64,000 bases of DNA from the NCBI GenBank assembly GCA_963757115.1, contig CAVWQV010000001.1, forward strand, positions 597,649 to 661,648, read 5' to 3'. The notes beneath the pieces are model-generated. The model had not been told where the DNA came from and searched no databases. It was given only the letters and a program-made list of their open reading frames with translations. Positions 17,657 through 26,544 of this stretch are shown one piece after another; the stretch's first letter is position 1, and each line of letters opens with the position of its first letter. Source of the stretch: CAVWQV01 sp963757115. GTDB taxonomy: Bacteria; Pseudomonadota; Alphaproteobacteria; Acetobacterales; Acetobacteraceae. The translations under genes and the position numbers were made by a program.

Positions 17657-18427
17657 TCAGTCCAGCTCGATCAGCAGGGGCACATGGTCCGAAGGTTGGT
17701 CCTCGCCGCGCTGGTCGCGGTGGGGCTCAGCCGCCGTTAGCCGCTCGGCGAGCGTCGGCGACAATAGGGCGTGGTCGATCCGCAGTCCCGCGTTCCGCCG
17801 CCAAGCGCCCGCCTGATAGTCCCAGAACGTGTACACGCGGCCGGTCGGATGGATTGCGCGCACCGCATCGGTCAGCCCGAGCCAGATCAGCCGCCGGAAC
17901 CGCGCCCGGCTTTCGGGCCGCACCAACGCGTCCGTGGCGGGCAAGGTGCCGGGCGCGAAATCCTCGTCCGTGGGGCACACATTGTAGTCTCCGGCGACGA
18001 GCAGCGGGGTATCCTCAGCCAGCAGCGTCTCCGCCCGGTCCGCCAGCCGGTCCATCCAATCGAGCTTATAGGCCAGCCCCGCCTCGCCGCCCGAGTTGCC
18101 GTTCGGCAGATAGATCCCGGCGATGGTCATGCCGTCCACGGTGCCCTCGATGTAGCGAGCCTGACCATCATCGTCCGGCAGACCTGGCAGGGCGCGCAGG
18201 GTCACCTTGAACGGATGCCGCGAGAGTACGGCAACACCATTGTAGGATTTCTGGCCGACCGCCTCCACCTGATAGCCGAGCTCGGCGAATGGCCCGGTCG
18301 GAAACGCGGCCGCCTCGCACTTGATCTCCTGCAGCAGCAGCACGTCGGGCTGCACGCGGGCGAGCCAAGAGCGGACGTGGCGTTCGCGTTGCCGGATCGA
18401 GTTGACGTTCCAGGTGGCGACGCGCAC
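17657..18427 (-). CDS. xthA: exodeoxyribonuclease III
   Basis: A 256-residue AP endonuclease/3'-5' exonuclease of base-excision repair. Catalytic motifs: WNVNS (Asn7), LLLQEIKC (Glu34, metal ligand), VAGDYNVCP (Asp and Asn), FWDYQAGAWRRNAGLRIDH, and the C-terminal SDHVPL with catalytic Asp-His. GTG start at 18427. Normal length. It ends next to the Fe-S carrier gene transcribed in the same direction, with a 9-base gap. Confidence 0.93.
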   Translation of the reverse strand: MRVATWNVNSIRQRERHVRSWLARVQPDVLLLQEIKCEAAAFPTGPFAELGYQVEAVGQKSYNGVAVLSRHPFKVTLRALPGLPDDDGQARYIEGTVDGMTIAGIYLPNGNSGGEAGLAYKLDWMDRLADRAETLLAEDTPLLVAGDYNVCPTDEDFAPGTLPATDALVRPESRARFRRLIWLGLTDAVRAIHPTGRVYTFWDYQAGAWRRNAGLRIDHALLSPTLAERLTAAEPHRDQRGEDQPSDHVPLLIELD

Positions 18428-18436
18428 CGGGCGCCG

Positions 18437-18785
18437 TCAGTCGATCGAGAAGCTGGTCCCGCAGCCGCAGGCGGACTTGGCGTTCGGGTTGCGGATGGCG
18501 AAATAGCTGCCCATCAGCTCGTCCGCATAGTCGAGCTCGCCGCCGCCGAGGAGGTCGAGGCTCGCCGGATCCACGAGCACGCGTGGCAGCGCCCCGCCCG
18601 ATCACGAGATCGTCCGGCTGCTCCGCCTCGTCGAGTTCGAACTTGTATTGGAAACCGCTGCAACCGCCGGCCAGCACCTGCACGCGTAGCGCGCCGCCGC
18701 CCTTGCCCTCCGCCGCCACGATTTCGGCGATGCGCGCGGCAGCGCGTTCGGTGACGCCGAAGCTAGCTTCCGTCATGCTCTGCAT
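18437..18785 (-). CDS. A-type iron-sulfur carrier (ErpA/IscA-like), one frame slip
   Basis: A HesB/IscA-type carrier that hands Fe-S clusters to apoproteins. The first cysteine is in LAGGCSGFQYKF; the C-terminal pair is in the last dozen residues, ACGCGTSFSID. The frame slips near 18,597: the segment should read GGALPRVLVDPASLDLLGGG, restored by one base. The start is ATG 18785 (or 18776). With the slip corrected the length is about 116, normal for the family. Divergent from dgt. Confidence 0.85.
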
Positions 18786-18863
18786 GGACCCAACATAGAG
18801 TGCCACGGATGGGATTTGAAGCGGTGCATTGAAGCCGCGACGCGCCCGTTGTAAGCGCCGCCG

Positions 18864-20012
18864 ATGAACCGCGCGCCCTATGCCGTGCGACCGGAAACCT
18901 CCCGCGGGCGGCTCCACTCGGAGCCGGAGAGCCCCACACGCTCGCCCTGGCAGCGCGACCGCGACCGCGTCATCCACAGCTCCGCTTTCCGCAAGCTGCA
19001 ATACAAGACCCAGGTGTTCGTCAATCACGAGGGCGACTTCTTTCGCACCCGCCTCACCCACAGCATCGAGGTGGCCCAGATCGCCCGCTCCATCGCCCGC
19101 GCGCTGGCCCTCGACGAAGACCTGGCCGAGGCGCTGGCTCTCGCGCACGATCTCGGACACCCGCCGTTCGGCCATGCCGGAGAGGAAGCGCTCAACGTCG
19201 GTACCAAGCCGTTCGGCGGCTTCAATCACAATGCGCAAAGTCTGCGCGTGGTCACCCTGCTGGAGAGCCGCTACGCCGCGTTCGACGGCCTCAATCTCAC
19301 CTGGGAAACGCTGGAAGGCTTGGCCAAGCACAACGGCCCCTTGCACCGGCCGCCTTCCTACATCGTCGAATACGACAAGACCCACAAGCTCGACCTCCAC
19401 ACTCATGCGAGCGCGGAGGCACAGGTGGCGGCGCTGGCAGACGACATCGCCTACCACAGCCACGATCTCGACGACGGGCTGCGGGCGCAGCTGTTCAGGC
19501 TCGAAGACCTTTCGCATCTGCCCGTCGTGGGCGAGGCGCTTGCCGCCGCGCGCATGGCGAGCCTTGACATGCCGCCGTCCCGCCTGCGCCACGAAACGAT
19601 CCGGCGCGTGATCGACGCCATGGTCACGGAGCTGTTGGCGGAAACGCGGCGGCGCATCGAGGTGCTCGAGCCCGCCAACTCCGACGCGATCCGGCGTGCT
19701 CGCCAGCCCGTCGTCGCGTTCAGCCCCGCAATGGCGGACGCCCATCTCGCCATCAAGGACTACCTGATGGCCCACATGTACCGGCATTGGCGGGTGAACC
19801 GGATGAGCCGCAAGGCTCGCATGGTGACGGAAGAGCTGTTCCGCGTGCTGCATGGCGACCCGTCGCTCTTGCCGGACGACTGGCGCAGCCGATCGGGGGC
19901 GCCTGGAAGCGCGCGGGCGGCGGTCACCGTGTGCGACTACGTCGCTGGCATGACCGACCGGTTTGCCATGGACGAGCATCGCCGGCTGACCGACCTCTCG
20001 ATCACCGGCTGA
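18864..20012 (+). CDS. dgt: deoxyguanosinetriphosphate triphosphohydrolase-like protein
   Basis: A 382-residue HD-domain enzyme that hydrolyses dNTPs to nucleosides and triphosphate. Motifs: RLTHSIEVAQIARSIARAL (first His), ALAHDLGHPPFGHAGE (His-Asp pair), GGFNHNAQSLRVVTLLE and YHSHDLDDGL. The N-terminus SPWQRDRDRVIHSSAFRKLQYKTQVF is typical of the type found upstream of argS in alphaproteobacteria. argS starts 12 bases downstream. Confidence 0.93.
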   Translation: MNRAPYAVRPETSRGRLHSEPESPTRSPWQRDRDRVIHSSAFRKLQYKTQVFVNHEGDFFRTRLTHSIEVAQIARSIARALALDEDLAEALALAHDLGHPPFGHAGEEALNVGTKPFGGFNHNAQSLRVVTLLESRYAAFDGLNLTWETLEGLAKHNGPLHRPPSYIVEYDKTHKLDLHTHASAEAQVAALADDIAYHSHDLDDGLRAQLFRLEDLSHLPVVGEALAAARMASLDMPPSRLRHETIRRVIDAMVTELLAETRRRIEVLEPANSDAIRRARQPVVAFSPAMADAHLAIKDYLMAHMYRHWRVNRMSRKARMVTEELFRVLHGDPSLLPDDWRSRSGAPGSARAAVTVCDYVAGMTDRFAMDEHRRLTDLSITG

Positions 20013-20023
20013 GAGGCTGATCA

Positions 20024-21817
20024 ATGTCCGAGGATTTGTTCGCTCGAATGCGCGCCCAGGTGCTCGCGGCGGTGCGTGCCCTGGTGCCCGATTTGCCGGC
20101 CGAGGTGGCCGAGAAGATCGAGGTTACCCCGGCTCGTGAGCCTGGGCATGGTGACATGGCGACCAACGCCGCGCTGGTCGCTGCGAAGGCGGCGCGGCAA
20201 TCGCCCCGGGCTCTCGCCGCCGCCATTGCCGCGCAGTTGAACGAGAACCCGGAGGTGCCGGGCGGCGCGGAGGTCGCCGGGCCCGGCTTCATCAACATGC
20301 GTCTGCAAAGCGAGGCGCTGCGCGCGGTGATACCGGTCATTCTTCGCGCCGGGGAAGCCTTCGGCGACGGCGCGGCGGGCGGCCCGCCCGTCAACATCGA
20401 ATACGTCTCGACCAATCCGACGGGGCCGATTCATGTCGGCCATTGCCGGGGGGCCGTGGTGGGCGACGCGCTGGCCAACCTGCTGAGCAAGGCTGGCCAC
20501 CCGGTCACCAAGGAATACTATGTCAACGACGCCGGGGCGCAGGTGACGGCGCTCGCCTGGGCCGCCTATTGGCGCTACCTCCAAGCGATCGGGTCGCCGT
20601 TGAGCGAGGAGGCCTTTGCGGAGCAGGTGCCGGGCGGCCTGCAATACCGGGGCGAATATCTCGTCCCGGTCGGGCTTCGCCTTGCGGCCGAGCATGGCAC
20701 GGCATTGGCTCTGCCCGACGGCGGGATCGCGGCCCCCGAGACCTGGCTCGAGACGGTGCGCAACTTCGCCGTGGAAGCGATGATGGAGAGCATCCGGGAG
20801 GATCTCGCGCTGCTCGGCGTGCGGCACGACGTGTTCGTCTCGGAGCGCGGGTTGGTGGGGGCGGGCGCGGTCGACGCTGCGATCGACGGTTTGGCCGCTC
20901 GTGGCCTCGTCTACACAGGCGTTCTCGAGCCGCCGAAGGGCAAGACGCCGGACGATTGGGAGCCGCGCGAGCAACTGCTGTTCCGCTCCACGCAGTTCGG
21001 CGACGACGTGGACCGGCCGTTGCGCAAGAGCGACGGCTCCAACACCTATTTCGCCAACGACATCGCCTACCACGCCGACAAGGTCGGGCGCGGGTTCGAC
21101 CGGCTGATCGACGTGCTGGGCGCCGATCACGGCGGCTACGTTTCGCGCATGAAGGCGGCGGTGAGGGCGGTTTCGGGCGGCGCGGCGTCGCTCGACGTGG
21201 TGCTGTGCCAGATCGTTCACGTCGTGCGCGGAGGTCAGCCCGTGCGCATGTCGAAGCGCGCGGGCACCTTCGTCACGCTGCGTGATCTGATCGACGAGGT
21301 GGGCGCCGACACGGTGCGGTTCACCATGCTGACCCGCAAGCCGGACGCGCAGATGGAGTTCGACCTGGAGCAGGCGGTGGCGCAGACCCGCGACAACCCG
21401 GTCTTCTATGTCCAATACGCCCACGCGCGCTGCCGATCGGTGCTGCGCGCGGCGACCGAGATGTTCGGGGCAGGGCGCGTTGCGGAGGCAGCCCTCGCCG
21501 ACGTGGGCCTCGACAGCCTGACGGCTGATGAGGAGTTGGCGGTCGTCCGCCGGATGATGGCTTGGCCCCGGCTTGTCGCAAGCGCGGCGACAGCCGGTGA
21601 ACCGCACCGAATCGCGTTTTTCCTCTATGACTTGGCAGCCGACTTTCATATGCTGTGGAACCGGGGAAAGGATGACGCGGCGCTGCGGTTCCTCCAGGCG
21701 GGGGCCGAGCACGAGGCGGGAACGTTGGCCCGGCTTGCCCTGGTCGCGTCGGTCGCGATCGTCATCCGCTCCGGGCTGGCCGTGATGGGGGTCGCGCCCG
21801 TCGAAGAGATGCGCTAG
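20024..21817 (+). CDS. argS: arginyl-tRNA synthetase
   Basis: A 597-residue class I synthetase. The HIGH motif appears as HVGH in NPTGPIHVGHCRGAVVGD. The KMSKS equivalent is MSKRAGTFVTLRDLI. The N-terminal additional domain and C-terminal DALR anticodon-binding domain (VQYAHARCRSVLR onward) are present. No frame slip. First of a run of same-strand genes through scpB. Confidence 0.95.
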   Translation: MSEDLFARMRAQVLAAVRALVPDLPAEVAEKIEVTPAREPGHGDMATNAALVAAKAARQSPRALAAAIAAQLNENPEVPGGAEVAGPGFINMRLQSEALRAVIPVILRAGEAFGDGAAGGPPVNIEYVSTNPTGPIHVGHCRGAVVGDALANLLSKAGHPVTKEYYVNDAGAQVTALAWAAYWRYLQAIGSPLSEEAFAEQVPGGLQYRGEYLVPVGLRLAAEHGTALALPDGGIAAPETWLETVRNFAVEAMMESIREDLALLGVRHDVFVSERGLVGAGAVDAAIDGLAARGLVYTGVLEPPKGKTPDDWEPREQLLFRSTQFGDDVDRPLRKSDGSNTYFANDIAYHADKVGRGFDRLIDVLGADHGGYVSRMKAAVRAVSGGAASLDVVLCQIVHVVRGGQPVRMSKRAGTFVTLRDLIDEVGADTVRFTMLTRKPDAQMEFDLEQAVAQTRDNPVFYVQYAHARCRSVLRAATEMFGAGRVAEAALADVGLDSLTADEELAVVRRMMAWPRLVASAATAGEPHRIAFFLYDLAADFHMLWNRGKDDAALRFLQAGAEHEAGTLARLALVASVAIVIRSGLAVMGVAPVEEMR

Positions 21818-21849
21818 CGGCGTTCGGGCCGCCGGCGACAGGAGTTGCC

Positions 21850-22614
21850 GTGTCCGAAGCCGTTCGCGAGTCCGCTCCCGCTTATCGGGTACCGCGCCGG
21901 GGAATGGACCCGACGACCAAGCGCCTGGCCATCATCGCCACCGGCCTGGGCGGCGTCCTTCTGCTGATTCTCGGTGCTTCGAACCTGAAGGGGCATGGGG
22001 AGCGGCCGGTGCCAGTCGTCGAGGCGGACACCCGGCCCCTGCGGGTCAAGCCTGAGAACCCGGGCGGGATGCAGATCGCCGGGGCCAATGACGAGATCAT
22101 GTCCGGTGACGCCGGAACGGAAGCCGACAAACTGTTGCCCCCGCCCGAGGTACCGATGCCGGAGGCGCTTCGGCCGCCAGCCCCCCCTGAGCCGGCGGTC
22201 GCAGCCCATGCCCGGACCGCACCGGGTACCGCTGAGCCTCCCGTCGCCGGGCCGGCCGTCGCGGGGCCAGCCGTCGCCGATCCGGTTCCGAACTCCCGGC
22301 CGTCGACGGCGGCTGCGCCGGAGCATCGAGCGCCCGCGAAGGCCGCATCGATCGCCCCGGCGACGGCGAACGCCACGCAGGTGCAACTCGCCGCGATGGA
22401 AAGCGAGCAGTTGGCGACGGCCGAGTGGCAGCGCCTGTTGCGGCGGATGCCGGACGTCCTGGGCGGCCGCCAACCGGCCGTGCTGAAGGCCGAGCGCGAC
22501 GGAAAGACGATTTGGCGCCTACGCACCGGCGGTTTCTCCGACGCGGCGCAGGCCAATGCGTTCTGCGAGCGGGTGAAGTCGAAGGGCGCCGGCTGTTCGG
22601 TCGCCAGCTTCTGA
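21850..22614 (+). CDS. SPOR-domain membrane protein
   Basis: A 254-residue protein with a short cytoplasmic N-terminus, one transmembrane helix (IIATGLGGVLLLILGAS, about residues 36-52), a long Pro/Ala-rich linker, and a C-terminal SPOR domain (QVQLAAMESEQLATAEWQRL ... WRLRTGGFSDAAQANAFCERVKSKG). SPOR domains bind denuded peptidoglycan at the septum. Start GTG 21850 after GGAG. It sits between argS and nagZ, the usual alphaproteobacterial position. Confidence 0.85.
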   Translation: MSEAVRESAPAYRVPRRGMDPTTKRLAIIATGLGGVLLLILGASNLKGHGERPVPVVEADTRPLRVKPENPGGMQIAGANDEIMSGDAGTEADKLLPPPEVPMPEALRPPAPPEPAVAAHARTAPGTAEPPVAGPAVAGPAVADPVPNSRPSTAAAPEHRAPAKAASIAPATANATQVQLAAMESEQLATAEWQRLLRRMPDVLGGRQPAVLKAERDGKTIWRLRTGGFSDAAQANAFCERVKSKGAGCSVASF

Positions 22615-22617
22615 GCG

Positions 22618-23625
22618 ATGCGGGCCGCGATCGTCGGCGTCGCCGGCCCCGCCCTGACCGAGGAGGAGGCTGCATTGCTGTGCGCCCATCCTCCTGCCGG
22701 GGTAATCCTGTTCGCCCGCAACATCGTCGAGCCTTCGCAGTTGCAGGAGCTGGTCGGCGCCCTGCGCGCGATCCTGTCGCCCTGCGCCGTGCTCATGGTT
22801 GATCAGGAGGGGGGCCGGGTCGCCCGGCTCCGGCCGCCACACTGGAGAGCGCATCCGCCAGCGGCGGCGCTCGGCGCCATGTTCGAGCAGCAGGCCGATG
22901 CGGCGCTTCGGGCCGCGTGGATTACTGGCGCGCTGATCGGGCTCGACTGTGCCCGCGTGGGTTTCGACGTGGCCTGCGCGCCCGTGCTCGATCTGCGCTT
23001 GCCGGGAGCGGACGCCGCGATTGGCGACCGCGCGTTCTCAGCTTCTCCGCTCGCGGTGGCGCGTCTGGGCCGGGCCATGGCGGACGGATTGCTCGCGGCT
23101 GGCGTGCAGCCGGTCGCAAAGCACGCCCCGGGCCACGGGCGCGCCATGGTAGACAGCCATCTGGCCCTTCCCGTGATCGACGCGGCCGACCTCGCGGATG
23201 ATCTCATCCCCTTCACCCGCAATGCCGATCTCCCTTGGGTAATGACCGCGCACGTCCTTTATAAAGGTTGGGATGACGTGCGGCCGGCGACGTTGTCGAG
23301 GTCGGTGATCCGCGACGTGATCCGCGGCCAGTTGGGGATGCAAGGCGTGCTGGTGACGGACGATCTCGCGATGCAGGCTTTGTCGGGCGAACCCGTGGAC
23401 CGGGCACTGGCGGCGCTCGGCGCAGGCTGCGACCTCGCCCTCTATTGCGCCGGCGACCTCGCCGGCACGGCCACCCTGCTGCGGGAGGTGCCCGCCATTT
23501 CGGTCCCGGCCGGCGAGCGCCTCGCGGCCGCCAGAGTGATCGCGCGCGCGCGGCGCACCGATCTCGACGCAGACCGGCTCGCAACCGAACGGGAGTCCCT
23601 GCTTGCCGGGACAACCGGCGCGTGA
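22618..23625 (+). CDS. nagZ: beta-N-acetylhexosaminidase
   Basis: A 335-residue glycoside hydrolase family 3 enzyme that removes GlcNAc from muropeptides in the cytosol during peptidoglycan recycling. Signatures: MVDQEGGRVARLRPP, the family KHAPGHGRAMVDSHLALP (Lys-His and the flexible-loop His), and VTDDLAMQALSG with the nucleophile Asp. Start 3 bases after the SPOR gene stop. Confidence 0.92.
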   Translation: MRAAIVGVAGPALTEEEAALLCAHPPAGVILFARNIVEPSQLQELVGALRAILSPCAVLMVDQEGGRVARLRPPHWRAHPPAAALGAMFEQQADAALRAAWITGALIGLDCARVGFDVACAPVLDLRLPGADAAIGDRAFSASPLAVARLGRAMADGLLAAGVQPVAKHAPGHGRAMVDSHLALPVIDAADLADDLIPFTRNADLPWVMTAHVLYKGWDDVRPATLSRSVIRDVIRGQLGMQGVLVTDDLAMQALSGEPVDRALAALGAGCDLALYCAGDLAGTATLLREVPAISVPAGERLAAARVIARARRTDLDADRLATERESLLAGTTGA

Positions 23626-24371
23626 CCGATCTCGGTTCCATCGCCGCCGCCGCCGTCGCGGCGATCCTTGCAATCATCCTGCACGAGGTCGCTCACGGCT
23701 ACGCGGCGCTCGCGTTGGGTGACGACACCGCGCGGCGGGCGGGGCGGCTGTCGCTCAACCCCCTGCGCCACGTGGATCGGGTAGGCACCCTCCTGGTGCC
23801 GGGCTTGCTGATCGTCACCCAGCTGCTCACCATCGGCCGGGTCGCCTTCATGTTCGGTTGGGCCAAACCGCTGCCGGTGTCGGCATGGCGTTTCCGGGAC
23901 CCCCGGCGCGGGATGATGGTGGTCGCCGCCGCCGGGCCGGCGGCCAACTTCGCCCTGGCTGCACTGACCGCGGCGTTGTTGCCGCATATCGGGGCGGCCT
24001 CCGCCGTCGACTTCTTCGAAACGCTGCTGACCGATCACCCCGAGGCCGGCGCGTTCGCGTTCTACTTCATCCTCACCAACCTGGTGCTCGGGTTGTTCAA
24101 CCTCATCCCGATCCCCCCCTTGGACGGAGGGCGCATCCTCGTTGGGCTGCTTCCCGCGAGTGCCGCCGCGGTGTGGGCGCGGCTGGAGCGGGCGGGCATC
24201 CTGGTGGTCGTGCTGCTGGTTTTCCTATTGCCGCGCCTGCTCCGCGAATTCGACGTCGAGTTCGACCCGTTCGGCCAGGCGCTCAACACCGTCCTGCCCT
24301 GGGCACTGCGGCTGGTGCTGCTGGCCGGTGGCCATCATGTCGATAGTGGCGGCGATGGCTTTGCCGCCTGA
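23622..24371 (+). CDS. site-2 protease-like M50 metalloprotease
   Basis: A 249-residue multi-pass membrane protease. The zinc motif HEVAHG is in the first helix and the third ligand in LFNLIPIPPLDGGRIL. GTG start overlaps the nagZ stop (GTGA). This short Rip-like type lacks a PDZ domain. Located between nagZ and scpA, its usual place in alphaproteobacteria; substrate unknown. Confidence 0.9.
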   Translation: MTDLGSIAAAAVAAILAIILHEVAHGYAALALGDDTARRAGRLSLNPLRHVDRVGTLLVPGLLIVTQLLTIGRVAFMFGWAKPLPVSAWRFRDPRRGMMVVAAAGPAANFALAALTAALLPHIGAASAVDFFETLLTDHPEAGAFAFYFILTNLVLGLFNLIPIPPLDGGRILVGLLPASAAAVWARLERAGILVVVLLVFLLPRLLREFDVEFDPFGQALNTVLPWALRLVLLAGGHHVDSGGDGFAA

Positions 24372-25131
24372 GGGCGTGGCGCCCGACCGGCTTGCGCTGC
24401 AACTCGACGGTTTTGAGGGGCCGCTGGATCTTTTGCTCGAGCTTGCCCGAGCGCAGAAGGTCGATCTCGCCACAATCTCCATTCTGCAGCTCGTCGAGCA
24501 GTATCTCGCCGTGCTCGAAAGCGCCCGGCAAGTTCGGCTCGAGCTCGCTGCGGATTGGCTGGTGATGGCCGCCTGGCTTGCCTGGTTGAAGTCCCGCCTG
24601 CTGCTGCCACCGGAGGACGCCGGGGCTTTGGAGGGCGAGGCCGCCGCCGAAGCACTGGCCGGACGGCTGCGCGACCTGGAGGCGGCAAGAGCCGTCGCCG
24701 CCTGGTTGGCGGAGCGGCCGCAGCTGGGCCAGGACGTGTTCGCGCGCGGTGCTCCCGAGGAGCTGACGGAGATCGACCGGTCCCGCCTGCTGCTCGGATT
24801 GCCCGCGCTGCTGAGCGCGTATCTTGCCGCCCGCCGCCGGGCGGGCCGCAGCCGACGCTATCGCCCCGAGCCGTTTAGCTTATGGAGTGTGCAGGACGCG
24901 CTGCGGCGGCTCGCCGCGCTCGTCGGTCGCGTCCCGGACTGGAGCACGCTCGATCGCTTTCTCCCGGACGCGCTGGCAACCGCCCTGCAGCGCCGAGCCG
25001 CCCTCGCGAGCACGTTGCTTGCCGGGCTCGAAATGGCGCGACACGGCGCCATTCGACTTCGCCAGGAGCATGACTGGGGCCCGATCCTGCTGGGGCGGCC
25101 GGTGCCAGATGCCGGCGAGGGCGCCCGGTGA
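24337..25131 (+). CDS. scpA: segregation and condensation protein A
   Basis: A 264-residue kleisin of the SMC-ScpAB condensin. The N-terminal SMC-binding helix region has LDGFEGPLDLLLELARAQKVDL and ISILQLVEQYLAVL, then MAAWLAWLKSRLLLP, and a C-terminal winged-helix. Starts at ATG 24337 (a second ATG at 24355), overlapping the M50 gene by 35 bases. Stop overlaps scpB (GTGA). Confidence 0.92.
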   Translation: MSIVAAMALPPEGVAPDRLALQLDGFEGPLDLLLELARAQKVDLATISILQLVEQYLAVLESARQVRLELAADWLVMAAWLAWLKSRLLLPPEDAGALEGEAAAEALAGRLRDLEAARAVAAWLAERPQLGQDVFARGAPEELTEIDRSRLLLGLPALLSAYLAARRRAGRSRRYRPEPFSLWSVQDALRRLAALVGRVPDWSTLDRFLPDALATALQRRAALASTLLAGLEMARHGAIRLRQEHDWGPILLGRPVPDAGEGAR

Positions 25132-25717
25132 TGGAGCACGTCAGTCCCGAAATCACCGAACCGCCCGACGAGGCGAGCCTGCGCATCGCGGAGGCGCTGG
25201 TGTTCGCAAGCAACGGCCCGGTGACCGCGCGCGCGCTGTCGCAGCTGCTCCCTCCCGAGGTGGACGCGGCCGCGGTCATCGCAGCACTGGCGCGCGCGCT
25301 ACGCCGGGCGGGGCGTCGAGCTCACGGAAGTGGGTGGCGGCGTACAGTTCCGCACCGCAGCCGACTTGGCGCCGGTGTTGCGCAAGGTAGTGGAGGTCCC
25401 GCGCCGGCTGCCCCGCGCCGCCATGGAAACCTTGGCGGTGATCGCCTACCACCAGCCGGTCACGCGCCCGGAAGTGGAGGAGATCCGCGGCGCCAGCCTG
25501 TCGCAGCAGACCTTGGACGCGCTTGCTGGAGGCCGGGCTGATCGCACCCTGCGGTCGCCGGGAGAGTCCAGGCCGGCCGACGCTTTGGGAGACGACGGAC
25601 GCCTTCCTGGCGCAGTTCGGACTTCCCGACCGAAAGGCACTGCCGCGCCGTGAGGACCTGCTTGTGGAGCCGATCGCGCCGACGGCATCGTCGCCCGCCG
25701 ACCCGTCATCGGCTTGA
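25128..25717 (+). CDS. scpB: segregation and condensation protein B, two frame slips
   Basis: ScpB dimerises on ScpA to complete condensin. Three frames must be joined: the start to about 25,300 (SLRIAEALVFASNGPVTARALSQLLP), then VELTEVGGGVQFRTAADLAP through METLAVIAYHQPVTRPEVEEIRG to about 25,520, then LLEAGLIAPCGRRESPGRPTLWETTDAFLAQFGL to 25,717. Each junction is repaired by one base, so sequencing error is likely. Corrected length is near 195 residues. Confidence 0.88.
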
Positions 25718-25777
25718 CCCCGAGTTTCCGGCGAACGCGCGCCGTGCTAGGGAGCCAGCCGGAGTGAACCGCACGCG

Positions 25778-26340
25778 ATGTTCGATTTTGCCTGGACCGA
25801 GATCGCCCTGATCGGCGTGGTCGCGCTGGTCGCGATCGGCCCGAAAGACATGCCGGTCGCCATCAGGGCCGTGACCAACGCCATCAAAAAGGCGCGCCGC
25901 ATGGCGGCGGAGTTCCAGACCCATGTCGACGACATGGTGCGCGATGCCGACCTGCACGAAGTGCGCAACTCCATCAGCGAGATCCGCAATTTCGACTTCA
26001 AAGGCACCGTCGAGCGCGCCGTGGATCCAGACGGTTCGCTTCGCGCCACCCTGAAGACCAACCCGCTCGCTCCCGATCCGGTCATCCGGGCACCCGCGCC
26101 CGAAACGTCCGCAATCCTGGCCGACACGCCAGTCGCGGAACTCGAGAGGCCCGCTCCCATCCCTCCCGTGACGCCCGCGCCCGAGACGCTCGCGTCGAGA
26201 CGCCCGCGCCCGAGACGCCCGCGCCCGAGCGGGCGAGCGAGGCGGAGCCGGCGCCGTGGTTCATCCCGCCCGCATATGCGGCGAAGGAGCCCGCGCCCTG
26301 GTTCGTGCCTCCCGGCACGAAGCGGCCGCCACTAGGCTAG
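25778..26340 (+). CDS. tatB: Sec-independent protein translocase TatB, one frame slip
   Basis: N-terminal helix MFDFAWTEIALIGVVALVAIGP with the conserved Glu8 and Gly-Pro hinge, then an amphipathic helix (IRAVTNAIKKARRMAAEFQTHV) and a Pro/Ala-rich tail. The tail slips frame near 26,197 in a repetitive stretch. The corrected end has PAPE repeats and finishes PGTKRPPLG with TAG at 26338. TatB is the substrate receptor with TatC. No tatA gene lies between scpB and tatB, where it is often found. Confidence 0.88.
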
Positions 26341-26393
26341 GTCGCGTTGGTGCGATCTGACCATGCACGCGATTGCCGGTTACGACGAGCGTC

Positions 26394-26482
26394 ATTGCCG
26401 GGCTTGACCCGGCAATCTATCTCAACCGCACGAAAACGTCCGGTCGCGCGGGCTCCCGGACCACCCCGGACGTGATCCGGGG
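26394..26482. repeat. REP-like palindromic intergenic repeats
   Basis: Two palindromes lie between tatB and tatC: ATTGCCGGGCTTGACCCGGCAAT at 26394-26416 as an inverted repeat, and CCCCGGACGTGATCCGGGG at 26464-26482. Their CCGG-GACCCGG style is that of dispersed intergenic repeats common in alphaproteobacteria. A related shorter palindrome is at 29426-29440. Confidence 0.6.
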
Positions 26483-26544
26483 CCCGGCCTGACGGGAGCG
26501 AGTCCCGCCATGACGAGCGTGACCCGACAACCGACAGGACCACT

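Noticed and set aside
18168..20024. A long minus-strand open frame (618 codons) across dgt and the Fe-S carrier gene
   Set aside because: Only its last part, the IscA-like protein, is real. The rest is antisense to dgt, which has complete HD-domain motifs on the plus strand; high GC keeps the antisense frame open.
20021..21712. A 563-codon minus-strand frame opposite argS
   Set aside because: argS on the plus strand has all class I synthetase motifs. The antisense frame is rich in His/Arg/Gly with no recognisable domain.
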